From contig BLAL01000058.1 of NCBI GenBank assembly GCA_015698045.1, positions 2,501 through 66,500 of the forward strand: 64,000 nt of DNA. The letters are read 5' to 3'. Position 1 is the stretch's first letter; each line of letters begins with the position of its first letter. Made by a program: the position numbers and the translations under genes. This DNA is from Rhizophagus clarus. Taxonomy: Eukaryota; Glomeromycota; Glomeromycetes; Glomerales; Glomeraceae. Under the pieces are notes generated by a model that ran no database searches, was not told where the DNA came from, and saw only the letters and a list, made by a program, of their open reading frames with translations. This document shows positions 32,908 to 46,188 of the stretch, piece after piece.

Positions 32908-35893
32908 ATGTCGATAACCGAGATAAAAAGAGCGATCGAGAATAATTTTATCACGTACTATGATAATGGCGAGTTTAAAAATAAAAGAGAAATCGAAAAT
33001 AGTAAAAGTTCATTCAGAAAAATATTTAAAGCAAACTGGAATGACAATGATACTCCTTTTATCGTGAAATCATTGGACGTCAAAAAATTTATAAACGAGG
33101 TATTTTAACATTTTATAATATTATATTTTGAATACTTGAATAATTATTTATGTTCATTAGTTTCACGAGAAATTTTATTTGCTAAAATATATAGTTAAAA
33201 ATGCAGAAAGAAGTTGATTTTCATGTAAATATTTTGCGAATTTATGGAGTTTCAAAATTAGACAATCAGTATGCATTAATATTAGAATACGCGGATAGTG
33301 GGTCACTGTATTCTTACTTGAAGGAAAATTTCACTAAACTTGAATGGGATGATAAATATTGCTTAGCGTTGCAACTCGCGAATGCTATAGAATGTATTCA
33401 TAATGAAGGTATAGTCCATTGTAATCTGGTATGTATTAATTATTTAAATATTTATTTTCGTTCTAACATAAATTAATGATTACTATTTTTATATTTAGCA
33501 TGCACAAAATGTACTGATTCATAAAAATACCATAAAGGTTGCAGATTTTGGCTTATCTAAAAGGGTTAATGAAGTGTCAAATTATCCTAATAAATTATTA
33601 GATTTCCTACCTTATTTAGATCCAAAAAACTTGAATAATATCGAACTTGAAAGTCGTTTCTATATAGCGAATTTCAAATCAGATATTTACAGCATAGGAG
33701 TTCTTTTCTGGCTATTATCAAGCGGACGCAAACCTTTTTATGATAAAGATACACAATACGATATAAGTTTGGCTATAGACATAGTAAATGGAAAAAGAGA
33801 AGAGATCATTAATGGCACGCCTGTTGAATATAGTGATATATACACAGGTAATTAATTTTTGCATCACGATAAGATGAGATGATTTATGTGAGAATTAATG
33901 ATGTAAAACTTGTTTTTTAGCGTGTTGGTCAGATGATCCTGACGAGAGACCATCTATTCAAATAGTAATTTCATGTCTACAATCAATAATTGATCATTCT
34001 ATCGAATCTCTTATAAATGAAATTGAGAAAGAATCATTAAATAATGATTTTGAATACATGATGGATGACTTATCTTCATACGACATCTCCTCAAATCTTA
34101 TGACGGATGACGACTTCACAAGTAATTTTACGGAAAATAATTTATTACTTGATTTAACTGATTTAACTGATAACGTTGAAACAATTGTTGATAAACTAAT
34201 CGATCATTTAATCAGAATGCATGATGAATTGAGTTATATTCCTATTGACACCAAAGAAATCATCGATCAAAACATTCAGAACCTTAATAAACCTTTACAA
34301 AATAAAATTTCTGATTGGCTTATTAAAAATCAAATATCATCTAAATATATTTTCTTTCGTGGTTTTCTTTATTATAGTGGAATTATTGTTAAGAAAAATG
34401 AAGATAAAGCATTTGGATTGTTTTCAAAAGCATCGAAAGATAATTATTCTATCGCTCAAATTTATTTAGGTGGACTGTACAAAGATCCCAGAAAAACCTT
34501 TTATTGGTATCAAAAATCGGCAGAAAATGGAAATAAACTTGCACAATTTCTTTTAGGTAAATGTTATGAAAATGGAAATGGTATTGAAAAAGATGATTCT
34601 AAAGCATTCGAATGGTATGAAAAAGCAGCAAAAAATGGAAATAAAATTGCACAATATAATTTAGGATGTTTTTATGAGAAAGGTAAAGGAATACGAAAAG
34701 ATAAAAATAAGGCAATTGAGTGGTATGAAAGATCAGCCAAACAAGATTATAGTTATGCGCAATTTAGTTTGGGATATTTATATGAAAATGGAGGAAAGAT
34801 TGATCAAGATTTAGAAAAAGCAATTTATTGGTATAAAAAAGCATCAAAAAATGGAGATAAACGTGCACAATATAAATTAGGATATTTTTATAAAAAGGGT
34901 AAAGGAATGCAAAAAAGAGATGTAAATAAAGCAATTGAATGGTATGAAAGATCAGCTAAACAAGAGTATAGTCATGCGCAATATACTTTGGGATATTTAT
35001 ATGAACAAGGAAAGAAAATTGGTCAAGATTTAGAAAAAGCAATTTATTCGTATGAAAAAGCAGCAAAAAATGGAAATAAAATTGCACAATATAAATTAGG
35101 ACTTATTTATGAAAAAGGTGAAGGAACGCAGAAAGATATAAACAAAGCAATCCAATGGTATGAAAGATCAGCTAAACAAGAATATAATTATGCGCAATGT
35201 AGCCTGGGATGTTTATATGAAGATGGAGAAGAAGTTGATCAAGATTTAGAAAAAGCAATTTATTGGTATAAAAAAGCTGCAATAAATGGAAGTAAAATTG
35301 CACAATTACATTTAGGATATTTTTATGAAAAGGGTAAAGGACTGCAGAAAGATATAGATAAAGCAATTGAGTGGTATGAAAAATCGGCCGAACAAGAGTG
35401 TAGTAGTGCACAATGTAATCTGGGATATTTATATGAAAACGGAGAAGGAATTGATCAAGATTTAGAAAAAGCTATTTATTGGTATAAAAGAGCGGCAAAA
35501 AATGGACATAAAGCAGCTCATTATTATTTGGGTAAATTTTATCAATATGGTATTGGTATTGAAAAAGACGAAGCTAAAGCATTTGAGCATTATAAAGTAT
35601 CATCTAAAAAAGGGTATTTGGGTGGAATATATATGTGTGGATATTGTTATGAAAATGGAATTGGAACTGATATTGATAAAGAAAAAGCAATTTATTTATA
35701 TGAAGTTGCTGCTGAAAATGGAAATGGAGACGCGCAAAAAAGGCTAGAACTCCAGTCATTTTACAATGGCTCAGAAAACGATCGAATTGAATTACGAGAT
35801 TTCTTGAATCCAATTTATTATTCTATCATTTTATTATATATAATCATTAAATTTTTTGAATTAATTCTATATGTATTAAATTATAATAATTAA
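32908..35893 (+). CDS. Kinase-Sel1 fusion protein A, predicted pseudokinase, C-terminal membrane anchor (915 aa)
   Basis: Exons 32908-33099, 33195-33428, 33499-33847, 33921-35893 give 2748 bases. Kinase-like domain: beta-3 Lys54 (FIVK) is kept, the glycine loop is poor (SFRKIFKA), the HRD motif reads HCN (Asn141 in place of the catalytic Asp), DFG is kept (158-160), and CWSDDPDERP ends the domain. About twelve Sel1 repeats follow from residue 418 to 869. They alternate between two types, so the real unit is a 72-residue dimer (EKGKG..KAIEWYERSAKQE then ..IDQDLEKAIYWYKKAAKNG). Sel1 repeats form alpha-solenoid scaffolds. The last 25 residues (YYSIILLYIIIKFFELILYVL) look like a tail anchor, absent from the paralogues. 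Likely a membrane-tethered scaffold; partners unknown. The start was chosen by alignment with paralogues. Confidence 0.85.
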
Positions 35894-36797
35894 CAATGTA
35901 ACATATAAAAATTATAAAAATAAATAAGTTTGTTATTATATCATATTATGATAATTGAAGCATTTGTGCGTGATATAATATATCGGCCATTGTAGTTAAC
36001 TAATCAAATAAAAAAAATTGACAAATTACAGTAGCCGTACGTTTAAAAGAATTGTGCTTTTATTGATCATGCAATAATAAATATCCACGGCATTAATCGT
36101 TTCAAGTAAATAAAAATGTCATAATACTAGTATTAACTTCAACTGGAATCGGATTTAAAATTTCGGTTTTCAATCACATCAAAGTAATGTTTTATGTTTA
36201 TATTACCAGTAAATAAAAAATAAAATACTAAATTAGCATAAAGTTAATAAATTTAAAAGTATTATACAAACTTAAAAAAAGGAGAAAGACAATAGAACGC
36301 ACCGATCAAAAATTAAATATTTTAATAAAATAAATATTACAATTCTATAAATAATTATGCACCTATTGATATTTCATGGTTATATTCTTTGATATTTTAA
36401 TAATTTTTTTATAGAAATTATAAGTACTATAAGTAAATGTTAAGACAATGTTTCGTTAATGTATTCTGCTTTTTACGTTGAAGATTTTTTTAATTCATGA
36501 CGTAAAATTTTATCGATTTTATATTTTAAAAAAAAAGAGGACATTATTTAATAATAAACAATTTCCACAATGGCTTCCATTCTTAGTGATATAAACGGGT
36601 GATGCAATTAAATTGAATGGCTAAGTGAATGGTAAAAAAAAAAAAAAATTAAAAATTACTAAATTAAAATGCTATATATTGTTTCGCACTAATCGATAAG
36701 ATTCGATTACTCTTATCAAAAAGAATTTATTATTTATTTGTGGTATTTAACTACGCATCCTTTTCCCGGTATATTATAATATAGTTGAAAGTAAGAC
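35894..36797. other. Intergenic AT-rich segment
   Basis: No ORF or RNA gene seen between gene A and the nested inverted-repeat element. Confidence 0.5.
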
Positions 36798-37582
36798 AAA
36801 AAATAGAATTAGGTATGAATACGCAAATCTATCGTTCTTATACCATCATCTTATACCATCAGAAGTTCAGAACTATCAGATATTTGACGCGCATATTTTT
36901 TTTTTTTAATTTTTCTTATAAAAAAATTTTTTATTTTTCTTATATTTAAACAAATTGAATTCTAAGAGTATTAAAACATTATTTGAGCTGCAAATAAAAA
37001 AATATAAAGTGGTTTTGTATGAAAATTTAAAGTAAAAAAAAAAAACATAAAAATGTAAAAGTTTTGTTCAAATTATATAAAAGTAATAAAGCTTTGTTTA
37101 AAATAAATAAAAAAAGTATGAAAGTGTTAAAGTTTTTAATAAAAATATAGAAATGTTTATGCCATTTAAATGTCAAGAACTCCTGATTGTATAAGAAAAT
37201 GACAAAAACGGGGTGCATTAATCTGCATATTTCTCATATTTCTGATGGTATAAGAAAATAGCACCTGATGGTATAAGAACGATAGATTTGCGTATGATAC
37301 TATCTATTCTCATACCGAATTAGAGTTAATACACATGACTGGAAGCATGTTACCATCTTAACGCATGTTCCTACTGGAGACTTGCGACCACCCTTCACAC
37401 ATGTTCCCACTGGGGATATGCGACCTTCTCAACGCATGTTTCCACTGGGGAAATGCAACTATCTTCTGCGCATGCGGCATGCGTGTTCACACTGGGGACT
37501 TGCGACCACATGTTCCCAGTCACGTGTATTAACTCTAATTTGGTAACAAAATTTTTGGTATCATACCTAATTCGATTTTTTC
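36798..37582. mobile_element. Outer inverted-repeat element (about 785 bases)
   Basis: The left end AAAAAATAGAATTAGGTATGA is the inverse of the right end TCATACCTAATTCGATTTTT. A second inverted pair, ACGCAAATCTATCGTTCTTATACCATCA at 36821-36848 and its reverse complement near 37267-37294, lies inside. The element carries the smaller 37313-37545 element within it. No transposase. Confidence 0.7.
37313..37545. mobile_element. Inner MITE with about 37-base TIRs and internal minisatellite
   Basis: TACCGAATTAGAGTTAATAC at the left and its near-exact inverse GTATTAACTCTAATTTGGTA at the right, the similarity extending through CACATGACTGG. Between them lie five units, about 33 bases each, of CATGTTCCCACTGGGGACTT GCGACC type, strikingly G/C-rich for this region. 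Confidence 0.8.
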
Positions 37583-37642
37583 GTCATACACATACCAACC
37601 TCCTTTTCAGTTTGTTTTGGTAATGTTCAATTAATTCTTAAG

Positions 37643-37722
37643 TTTGTGGCACAAACCGATTTACAATTATATAAAGTAGACGACTTGCGAAAAAAAAAAA
37701 AAAATTTTTTTTCTCTCTATAA
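37643..37722 (+). promoter_or_regulatory. Promoter block of kinase-Sel1 gene B
   Basis: GTGGCACAAACCGA, ATTATATAAAG and GTAGACGACTTGCG precede an A-tract/T-tract junction just before ATG. It is the most diverged version of the block seen before genes A, C and D. Confidence 0.45.
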
Positions 37723-37723
37723 A

Positions 37724-40626
37724 ATGTCAACAACCGAAAAACAAACCAACTATCTCGAATATGTTGATTGGATAAAAAAAGCAGTTGAGAATAATTATAT
37801 CACTTATTTTGATCATAACGAGTTTACAAATAGAAAAGAAATCGAAAATGGTGTTAGTTCGGTTGGAAAAATATTTAAAGCAAATTGGAATGATAATGAT
37901 ACTCCTCTGGTCGTGAAAACATCGTACAAATTGGATGTTAAAAAAATTATAAATGAGGTATATATCATTTTAACTTATTCTAAATAATTACGTATATGAT
38001 TAATTTCACAAAAAAATTTATTTATTAAAATATATAGCTCAAAATGCAGAAAGAAGTTGATTTTCATGTTAATGTTTTACGAATTTATGGAATTTCAAAA
38101 GTAGACAATCAATACTCATTGGTTTTAGAGTACGCGGATGGTGGATCTCTTTATTCTTACTTGAAGGAGAATTTTACTAAACTTGAATGGGATGATAAAT
38201 ATCGTTTCGCGTTACAACTCGCAAGCGCTATAAAATGTATTCATAATAAAGGTATAATCCATTGTGATCTGGTATGTATTATAATTTTTTCTTTATTATC
38301 TTATTCTTTAATTAGCACAAATTATTAATATTTTATTTGAATAAACATTTAGCATGCCCATAATGTGCTAATTCATAAAGGTGATATTAAAGTAGCAGAT
38401 TTTGGTTTATCTAAGAAGAAAATTGAAGCATCATATTATTCCAACAATATATTTGATATAATACCTTACATAGATCCGAAATATTTGAATAATGTATGCA
38501 ATATTAAACACGGAAGTCGACTCTACACAATAAATTTTAAATGCGACATTTATAGTATAGGAATTCTTTTCTGGCAATTATCAAGTGGACATAGACCTTT
38601 TTATGATGATGAAAGTATGCAATATGATGCCAATTTAGCTATGGATATAATGGCTGGTAGAAGAGAAGAAATAATTAAAGGCACACCCGTTGAATATAGT
38701 AATTTATATACAGGTAATAAATTTTATGTATCGCAGTGGGATGAGACGATTTATACTGTAATTAATTTTAAAATTCTTTTTTTTTTTTTTTTTTTAGCGT
38801 GTTGGGCAGATGATCCTGATGAAAGACCATCCATTCAAAAAGTTGTTATGTGTCTTAAATCAATAATTAATCAAGAAATTAGCGAGGAAACATATTCCAT
38901 TAAATTAATCGAAAAAGAATCATCAAACGAAGATTTTGATAACATGATAAATAATGATTTTGATTTAGTTATAGAAGATGATTTTTCAAATTCTATAGAG
39001 GATGATAACTTTGGGTTAAACACGGGTGATTTTATACAAGATAATTTAATACTTGATATAAATGAATTAACCAATAACGTTGAGAAAATTATTAATATAT
39101 TGATCGATCATTTAATCAAATTACAAGATGAGTTGAGCTATAGTTTTGTAGAAGTAAAAAAAATTATTTATCAAAATATCCAATATATCAATCAACCTTT
39201 ACTAAACTGGCTTGTTAAAAATCAAACTTCACCTAAATATATTTTCTTTCGTGGTTTTCTTTACTTTAATGAAATTATAGTGAAGAAAAATGAAGATAAA
39301 GCATTTGAATTATTTTCAAAAGCATCAGAAGACAATTTTTCCATTGCACAACTTTATCTGGGTAAATTATCCAAAGATCCTAAAGAAGCTTTTTATTGGT
39401 ATCAAAGATCGGCAGAAAATGGAAATAAACTTGCACAATTTTATTTAGGTAAATGTTATGAAAATGGAAGGGGTATTGAAAAAGATAATTCTGAAGCACT
39501 TGAATGTTTTGAAAAAGCGGCAAAAAAAGGAAATAAACTTGCACAATTAAGTTTGGGACATTATTATGAAAAAGGCATAGGAACGCAAAAAAATGATGAA
39601 AAAGCATTTTACTGGTATGAAAAATCAGCCATACAAGAATGTAGTAACGCACAACTTTGTCTTGGTTTATTATATAGAAGAAAGAAAAAAAATTTAAAAA
39701 AGGCATTTTACTGGATTGAAAAAGCAGCAATATATGGTAATAAAGCTGCACAGTTTCATCTAGGTATATATTATTATTATGGTAGAGGTGTTAAAAAAGA
39801 TTATGGTAAATCATTTGAATGGTATGAAAAATCAGCTAGGCAAGAATATAATAATGCAATATATGCTTTAGGATATTTGTATTTAAAGGGTATAGGTACT
39901 GAAAAAAATTTAGAAGAAGCATTTTATTTGATTGAAAAGGCAGCAAAAAAAGGAAATAAATTTGCGCAACATCATTTAGGCCAAATTTATCAAAATGATA
40001 AAGGAACGAAAAAAAGTATAAAAAAAGCAATTGAATGGTATGAAAAATCAGCTCAACAAGGATATAATGCAGCACAATGTAATTTGGGACATTTATATGA
40101 ATATGATCAAGATTTAGAAAAAGCATTTTATTGGTACGAAAAAGCAGCAAAGAATGGTAATAAGTTCGCACAATTAAATTTAGGGTACTGTTATGAGAAT
40201 GGTAGAGGAACGCAAAAAGAAATAAAAAAAGCAATTAAATGGTATGAAAAATCAGCCAAACAAGAGTATAGTAATGCACAATGTAGTCTAGGATATTTAT
40301 ATGAAAAGGGGGAAGAAATTGAACAAGATTTAGGAAAGGCCATTTATTGGTACAAAAAAGCGGCAGAAAATGGATATGAAGCTGCGCATTATTATTTAGG
40401 TAAATGTTATCAAAATGGGATTGGTGTTGAGGAAGATAGAATTAAAGCATTTGATCATTATAAAATGTCAGCTGAAAAAGGGTATTTAAAAGGAAAATAT
40501 ATACTTGGATACTGTTATGAAAATGGAATTGGGACTGATATTGATAAAGAAAAGGCTGTTAATTTATACAAGATCGCCGCTGAAAATGGAAATAAAGATG
40601 CAAAAAAGAGACTGAAACTGATATAA
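37724..40626 (+). CDS. Kinase-Sel1 fusion protein B, catalytic residues intact (885 aa)
   Basis: Exons 37724-37957, 38038-38271, 38353-38713, 38798-40626 give 2658 bases. The only one of the four copies with a complete catalytic set: glycine-loop SVGKIFKANW, Lys65 (LVVK), HCD with Asp155, DFG 172-174, CWADDPDERP. Roughly a dozen Sel1 repeats of 32-38 residues follow, less regular than in A (some units shortened, for example RRKKKNLKKAFYWIEKAA). The protein ends shortly after AKKRLKLI with no membrane segment. Intron 3 (38714-38797) is 84 bases, contains no stop in frame and would add a hydrophobic insert if retained. Probable cytoplasmic signalling kinase with a solenoid scaffold; substrate unknown. 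Confidence 0.88.
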
Positions 40627-43311
40627 TAAACTAATTTATAATTTACATTTCTAACTAATCTAATCATGTTTTTAATAGTTCAAATACTGTATGTGTTCAC
40701 CATATGAAATAATATACTTTATATGATATTTTTGTTAGTTTTATAATAATATTATAAAATCAACTATTAAAGTGAGTATTTTAAAGTGGTTAAATCACAT
40801 CATATAGTACAAATGGTGGAGAACTATAATTATCGCATGAAGTGAGAATAATTTTTACTACACCAAGACACCACCAAAAATTTCAGTAACGTGGCATTGT
40901 AATAAAAATAGTAGATATATCGATAGAAATATTTTCAGATTTTTTTGATAATTGTTTGAACCGGCTTCGGTTGGGAGTATATTTAATAGATTTATAGTTG
41001 CAATTATTATGTGATCCAATTTTTAATCTAATAAATGATTATACGTAATACGTTTTCAACGCCAAAAAAAAAAATTATTGTATTTTATCTTGTGAAAAAT
41101 AAAAACACGGTTTTTTACGCATTAAATATAAAATTTATTGAAAATTTTTCTTGATCTTGAGAGTATTAAAATCATCAAGTTTTGAACGGTCTTTTCTATT
41201 TAATACTATTTTAAAAAATTTTGTAAAGTGAAAAGAATTACCCGTTACTTCTTAAATGTTGCAAATTCATCAAGTCACGTTAGTGAAATTTTTTGTGCAT
41301 CCGAGTACATCACGTGTTATCGATGTTATCGTGTTATCGACAGATTGTTCTCATTTAACTTAAAAGCAAAATGTTGTACGTTGGGAATATTAATACAGCA
41401 AATTCACACATGTTACAGGATATCCCTCTTGCCCAGTGAACTAGCTGTTATATAAGTCATCAATTATCTCGTACATTAAGATAGATTAAGTACACTTTTT
41501 TTTCATTTAAAAATTGCATATTTCTACACTTATTTAATAATTTTTCTTATTCACAATTCATAAATTTAACATATTAAATTTAATAAATAAAAAATCATAA
41601 ATTCTGAAGAATTATAACGTTAAAATCTTTTTGGATTAGGTTGCGCACTTCTTTCCTATTTTTTTTACTAAATATATTGCTCAATATATTGAATTCTTAA
41701 AAAAATTTACATCATTTATCACATATTATATCACGCATGATTTCAAATTACAAAGTTTAAGATTATAGCGTTTGAATTTATATTCAAATTATTGTTTACA
41801 ATTGCTGACTTAGTAGAGGAAAAGGAGGAAAGAAGAAAAGGCGAATGAAGGGAAAGTGAGGGGACGAAAGAGAAAGTGAAAAGGAGACTAAGAGAATACC
41901 TACACACAGTGTGGACCATGACTATTGAAATATATGGATTTTTTAGTTAGCACTATAAAATTGGCCAGAATTATACTATTTAAACCAATTCTAACACTGC
42001 ATGCCCATATAAGCATACAATAGTAACTGCATAATCGCGGCATAATTGTTTGAAAAAGACTTAAAAAAAGATAAGACCTAAAAGAAACCTAAAAGAAGAC
42101 TAAATTTTTTCATGCCTCGCACTGAATCATAAACTTCATACTGATGACAATTGTCTATCCTCTGTTTACACAGTAATATATTAAATTAAAAATTACTAAT
42201 CCACAATAAAATGTAAATGATTATATTTAAGAAAAGAAATGATTTTACGCTATTTAAATATATTTATTGTCGTGATTACAATATTTCTTCCGCCTACTTT
42301 TAATACCAACGCTCACAATTGAGCGTAAATACTAAATAGCCCTGACTAAATAAAGTTTGTAAGGTTTAAGGTGTTCGATAATCAAAAAATTACCCTAAAT
42401 ATTCTAAAGTTAAAAAACATTTGTATGTTTAATAGGATTTATTTATTACGTAAATTTCTACGGTAAGTAAAATTTTTAGCGATCATCTACTTAATTATTA
42501 GTAAAATTGGACTTCTTTAATTAAAAAAAAATTCTCTCACAAAGATATTGATAATGCTGTCTACTACAGTTTGCAATTTTAAACGAGAACTCATCAAATT
42601 TTTGCTGGCTGGAATTAGCTAAGAAAGAAAGAATTGTTATACCAATTTTCGCTCCAAGTTCCCGTTGGATCCGACGTATAATTAGCTCGGATTCCGTGTA
42701 ATGACGGCAGAAGATATGGGTCCGGATGATTACAAATGATTACAAATCAAACCAAAAAGTATGGTTATGACTTACGACTCGATTACGTATATTATGAAAT
42801 TTTGAAACAAAAATGGAATGACCTGCGTCATGTTCAATTATCTCATGCGCGTACAGAATGTGTCCCGCGTGTGGCGCAGCGAATGACCTTTTCCAACAAA
42901 TAAAGTTTTTAAAATCCAAAAATAACTGTATTTTCATTCGCTCTGGAATGATGTTAAAAATGCCATTTTTGACTTTAAATAATAATCTCTTGTCGATCAT
43001 TACCAAATTGAGATTAAAAGGAAAAAGATGTTTTGCCAAATAGGCCAAAAATAATGTTCAAAAACGACTTTGTCGCTCCAAGTAAACTTGCAGAAGAGTC
43101 AAATTTGAGTCTAGTTACTGTTTTTTAAAAGCTATATATCAATATATATTATGAATTTTTTCTTTTTTTTTTTTTATAATTTTTCCTGTGCCACAACTTG
43201 TGGCTTAACCCGACACGCATAAGACAGTTTCAATGATAAAATTTATGACAATGACCAGTAAATGAATTTACCTAATTATGGTTAAAACCTTATTGACAAT
43301 AGTAAAAATTA
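40627..43311. other. 2.7 kb intergenic region
   Basis: No supported gene. Features seen: a purine-only stretch at about 41812-41892 (GGAAAGAAGAAAAGGCG-type), and complementary open frames at 42.74-43.05 kb on both strands without recognisable domains. Confidence 0.5.
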
Positions 43312-43380
43312 GTAGCACAAACAAATTTTATTTAAGAAATCATTTGACGTTAAAGAAATAAAAAAAATTTTTTCTTAATA
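43312..43380 (+). promoter_or_regulatory. Conserved promoter block of kinase-Sel1 gene C
   Basis: GTAGCACAA, then ATTTTATTTAAG, then CATTTGACGTTAAAGAAATA, then an A/T tract, the same order and spacing as before genes A and D. Confidence 0.55.
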
Positions 43381-43382
43381 AA

Positions 43383-46188
43383 ATGTCGAAAGTCGAAAAA
43401 CAAAATAAAAATTTCATTTACATTGATTGGATAAGAAGTGAAATCGAGAAGAATTCTATCTCATACTATGACCATATAGAATTTAAAAATAAAAAAGAAA
43501 TCGAAAATAATAATAGTTCAGTCGGAAAAATATTTAAAGCAAACTGGAATAATATTAATGTGGCTGTGAGAACATCATATGAATTGGATGTTAAAAAAAT
43601 TGTAAATGAGGTATTTAAAAATTTTATCATTATTCCACTTTGGATAGTTACGTATATTCATTAATTTCATTTATTAAATTATATAACAGCTCAAAGTGCA
43701 GAAAGAAGTTGATTTTCATATAAATATTTTACGAATTTATGGAGTTTCAAAATTAGATAATAAGTATTTATTAGTATTAGAGTACGCGGATGGTGGGTCA
43801 TTGTATTCTTACTTGAAGGAGAATTTCACTAAACTTGAATGGGATGATAAATATTGTTTAGCGCTACAACTTGCAAGTGCTATAGAATGTATTCACAATA
43901 AAGGCATAGTTCATTGTAATCTGGTATGTGTTAATTATTTAAAATATTTATTCAAGTTCATATATAGATTAATGATTACTCATCTTTAATTTATTTTTAT
44001 ATATCATATTTAGCATGCACAAAATGTGTTGATACATAAAAATATCATAAAAGTTGCAGATTTTGGCTTATCTCAAAAGGTGAATGAAGCATCAAATTAT
44101 TCTAATAAATTATTGGAGTATCTTCCTTATTTAGACCCAAAATACTTGAATAATGCACTTAATATTAAATGTGAGAGTATAGCGAATTTCAAATCAGATA
44201 TTTACAGTATAGGGGTTCTTTTCTGGCTATTATCAAGTGGACGTAGACCTTTTTGTGATGAAGATACACAATACGATGTAAGTTTAGCTATGGACATAAT
44301 AAGTGGAAATAGAGAAGAAATTATTAAAGGCACGCCTGTTGAATACAGTAATATTTATACAGGTAGAATAATTATAAATTTTATATATAACGAGTTGTTT
44401 GATTTATATGATAACTAATGATTTAAAACTCTATTTTTAGCGTGTTGGTCAGATGATCCAGACGAAAGGCCATCTATTCAAATAATAGTATCATGTCTTA
44501 AATCAATAATTGATCGTTCTATCAAATCTATTACAAACGAAATTGAGAGAAAACCATTAAATAATGATTCCGAATACGTAATGGATGATTATGGTTTGTC
44601 TGCATATGACAATTTTACAAATGTTATGATAGATTATGATTTCAGTTTAAATACGCTTGATTATGTAAAAAATAATTTATTGCTTAATTTAGTTGATTTA
44701 AACGATGACGTTGAAAAAATTGTTGATAGATTGATTGATCATTTAATTAGATTGCATGATGAATTAGGCTATATTCCTATTGAGACAGAAGAAATCATTA
44801 ATCACAATATTCAAGATATCAATAAATCTTTACAAATGAAAATTTCCGATTGGCTTATTAGAAATCAAACGACGACTAAATATATTTTCTTTCATGGTTT
44901 TCTTTATTATAATGGAATTATTTTAAGGAGAGATGAAGATAAAGCATTTGGATTATTTTTAAAAGCATCAAAAGAGAATTATCCTATTGCTCAAGTTTAT
45001 TTAGGTAAATTGTATAAAGATCCTAAAAAGGCCTTCTATTGGTATCAAAAATCGGCAGAAAATGGAAATAAACTTGCACAATTTTATTTAGGTAAATGTT
45101 ATGAAAATGGAAATGGTATCGAAAAAAATGATTCTAAAGCATTTGAATATTATGAAAAAGCAGCAAAAAACGAAAACAAAGTTGTACAATTTAATTTAGG
45201 TAGATGTTATGGGTATGGTATAGGTATTGAAAAAGATTATGATAAATCATTCGAATTGTTAGAAAAATCAGCTAAACAAGGGTATATTATTTCTCAACTT
45301 TGTCTTGGAATATTATATGAAAAAGTGAAGAAAGATTTAGATAAATCGATTCATTGGATTGAAAAAGCGGCAAAAAAAGCAAATAAAATTGCACAATTAT
45401 ATTTAAGTAAATATTATTATTATGGTACAGGTGAAAAAGATTGTAATAAATTATTTGAATGGTGTGAAAAATCAGCTAAGCAAGGATGTTATAGTGCAAT
45501 ATTTATTTTAGGACATTTATATTTAGAGGGAATAGGTACTGAAAAAAATTTAAAAAAATCACTCAACTTTATTGAAAAAGAGGCAAAAATAGGAAATGAA
45601 CACGCACAATTTTATTTAGGAAGATTTTATGAAGATGGAATTGTTGTTAAGAAAAATTTGGTTAAAGCATTTAAATGGTTTGAAGAAGCAGCAAATAATG
45701 GAAATAAACATGCACAATTAGTTTTAGGATATTATCTTGAAAGAGGTAAAGTTATTAGACCTGGAATGTTACAAAAGGATATAAAAGAAGCAATTGGGTG
45801 GTATGAAAAATCAGCTGAACAAGAAAATGGTCATGCACAATGTTGTTTGGGATTTTTATATGAAAAAGGTGAAGAAATTGATCAAGATTTAGAAAAAGCC
45901 TTTTATTGGTATAAAAAAGCAGTAGAAAGTGGATATTTAGTAGCGCATTATTATTTGGGTGAATGTTATAAAAATGGAATTGGTATTGAAAAAAATGATA
46001 CTAAAGCATTTGAACATTATAAAGAATCAATCGAAAACGGGTATTTCAGAGGAATATATACACTTGGAGGCTATTATGAAAATGGAATTGGGACTAATGT
46101 TGATAAAGAAAAGGCGATTAATTTATACAAAATTTCAACTAACTATTGGAAATGGGGGTGCAATAGAAAAACTAAAATTGATAATTGA
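43383..46188 (+). CDS. Kinase-Sel1 fusion protein C, predicted pseudokinase (852 aa)
   Basis: Exons 43383-43610, 43690-43923, 44014-44362, 44441-46188 give 2559 bases. Two key residues are changed: the beta-3 lysine is Arg63 (VAVR) and the HRD aspartate is Asn153 (HCN). DFG (170-172) and CWSDDPDERP remain. A coordinated loss of both ATP-anchoring Lys and catalytic Asp strongly suggests no phosphotransfer. About twelve Sel1 repeats follow; several are closest to those in gene D (GRCYGYGIGIEKDYDKSFE, EDGIVVKKN). Near the C-terminus the frame slips at about 46140: the paralogue-like ending GNGGAIEKLKLI is found one frame over, so the last 15 or so residues (NYWKWGCNRK...) are novel. Start chosen by paralogue alignment. 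Confidence 0.82.

Noticed and set aside
35172..35813. Minus-strand ORFs over the Sel1 repeats of gene A, and similar ones at 39.4-40.2 kb
   Set aside because: Antisense shadows of repeated codons.
42740..43048. Opposed 102- and 61-codon ORFs
   Set aside because: No recognised motif and no supporting start context; kept only as intergenic.
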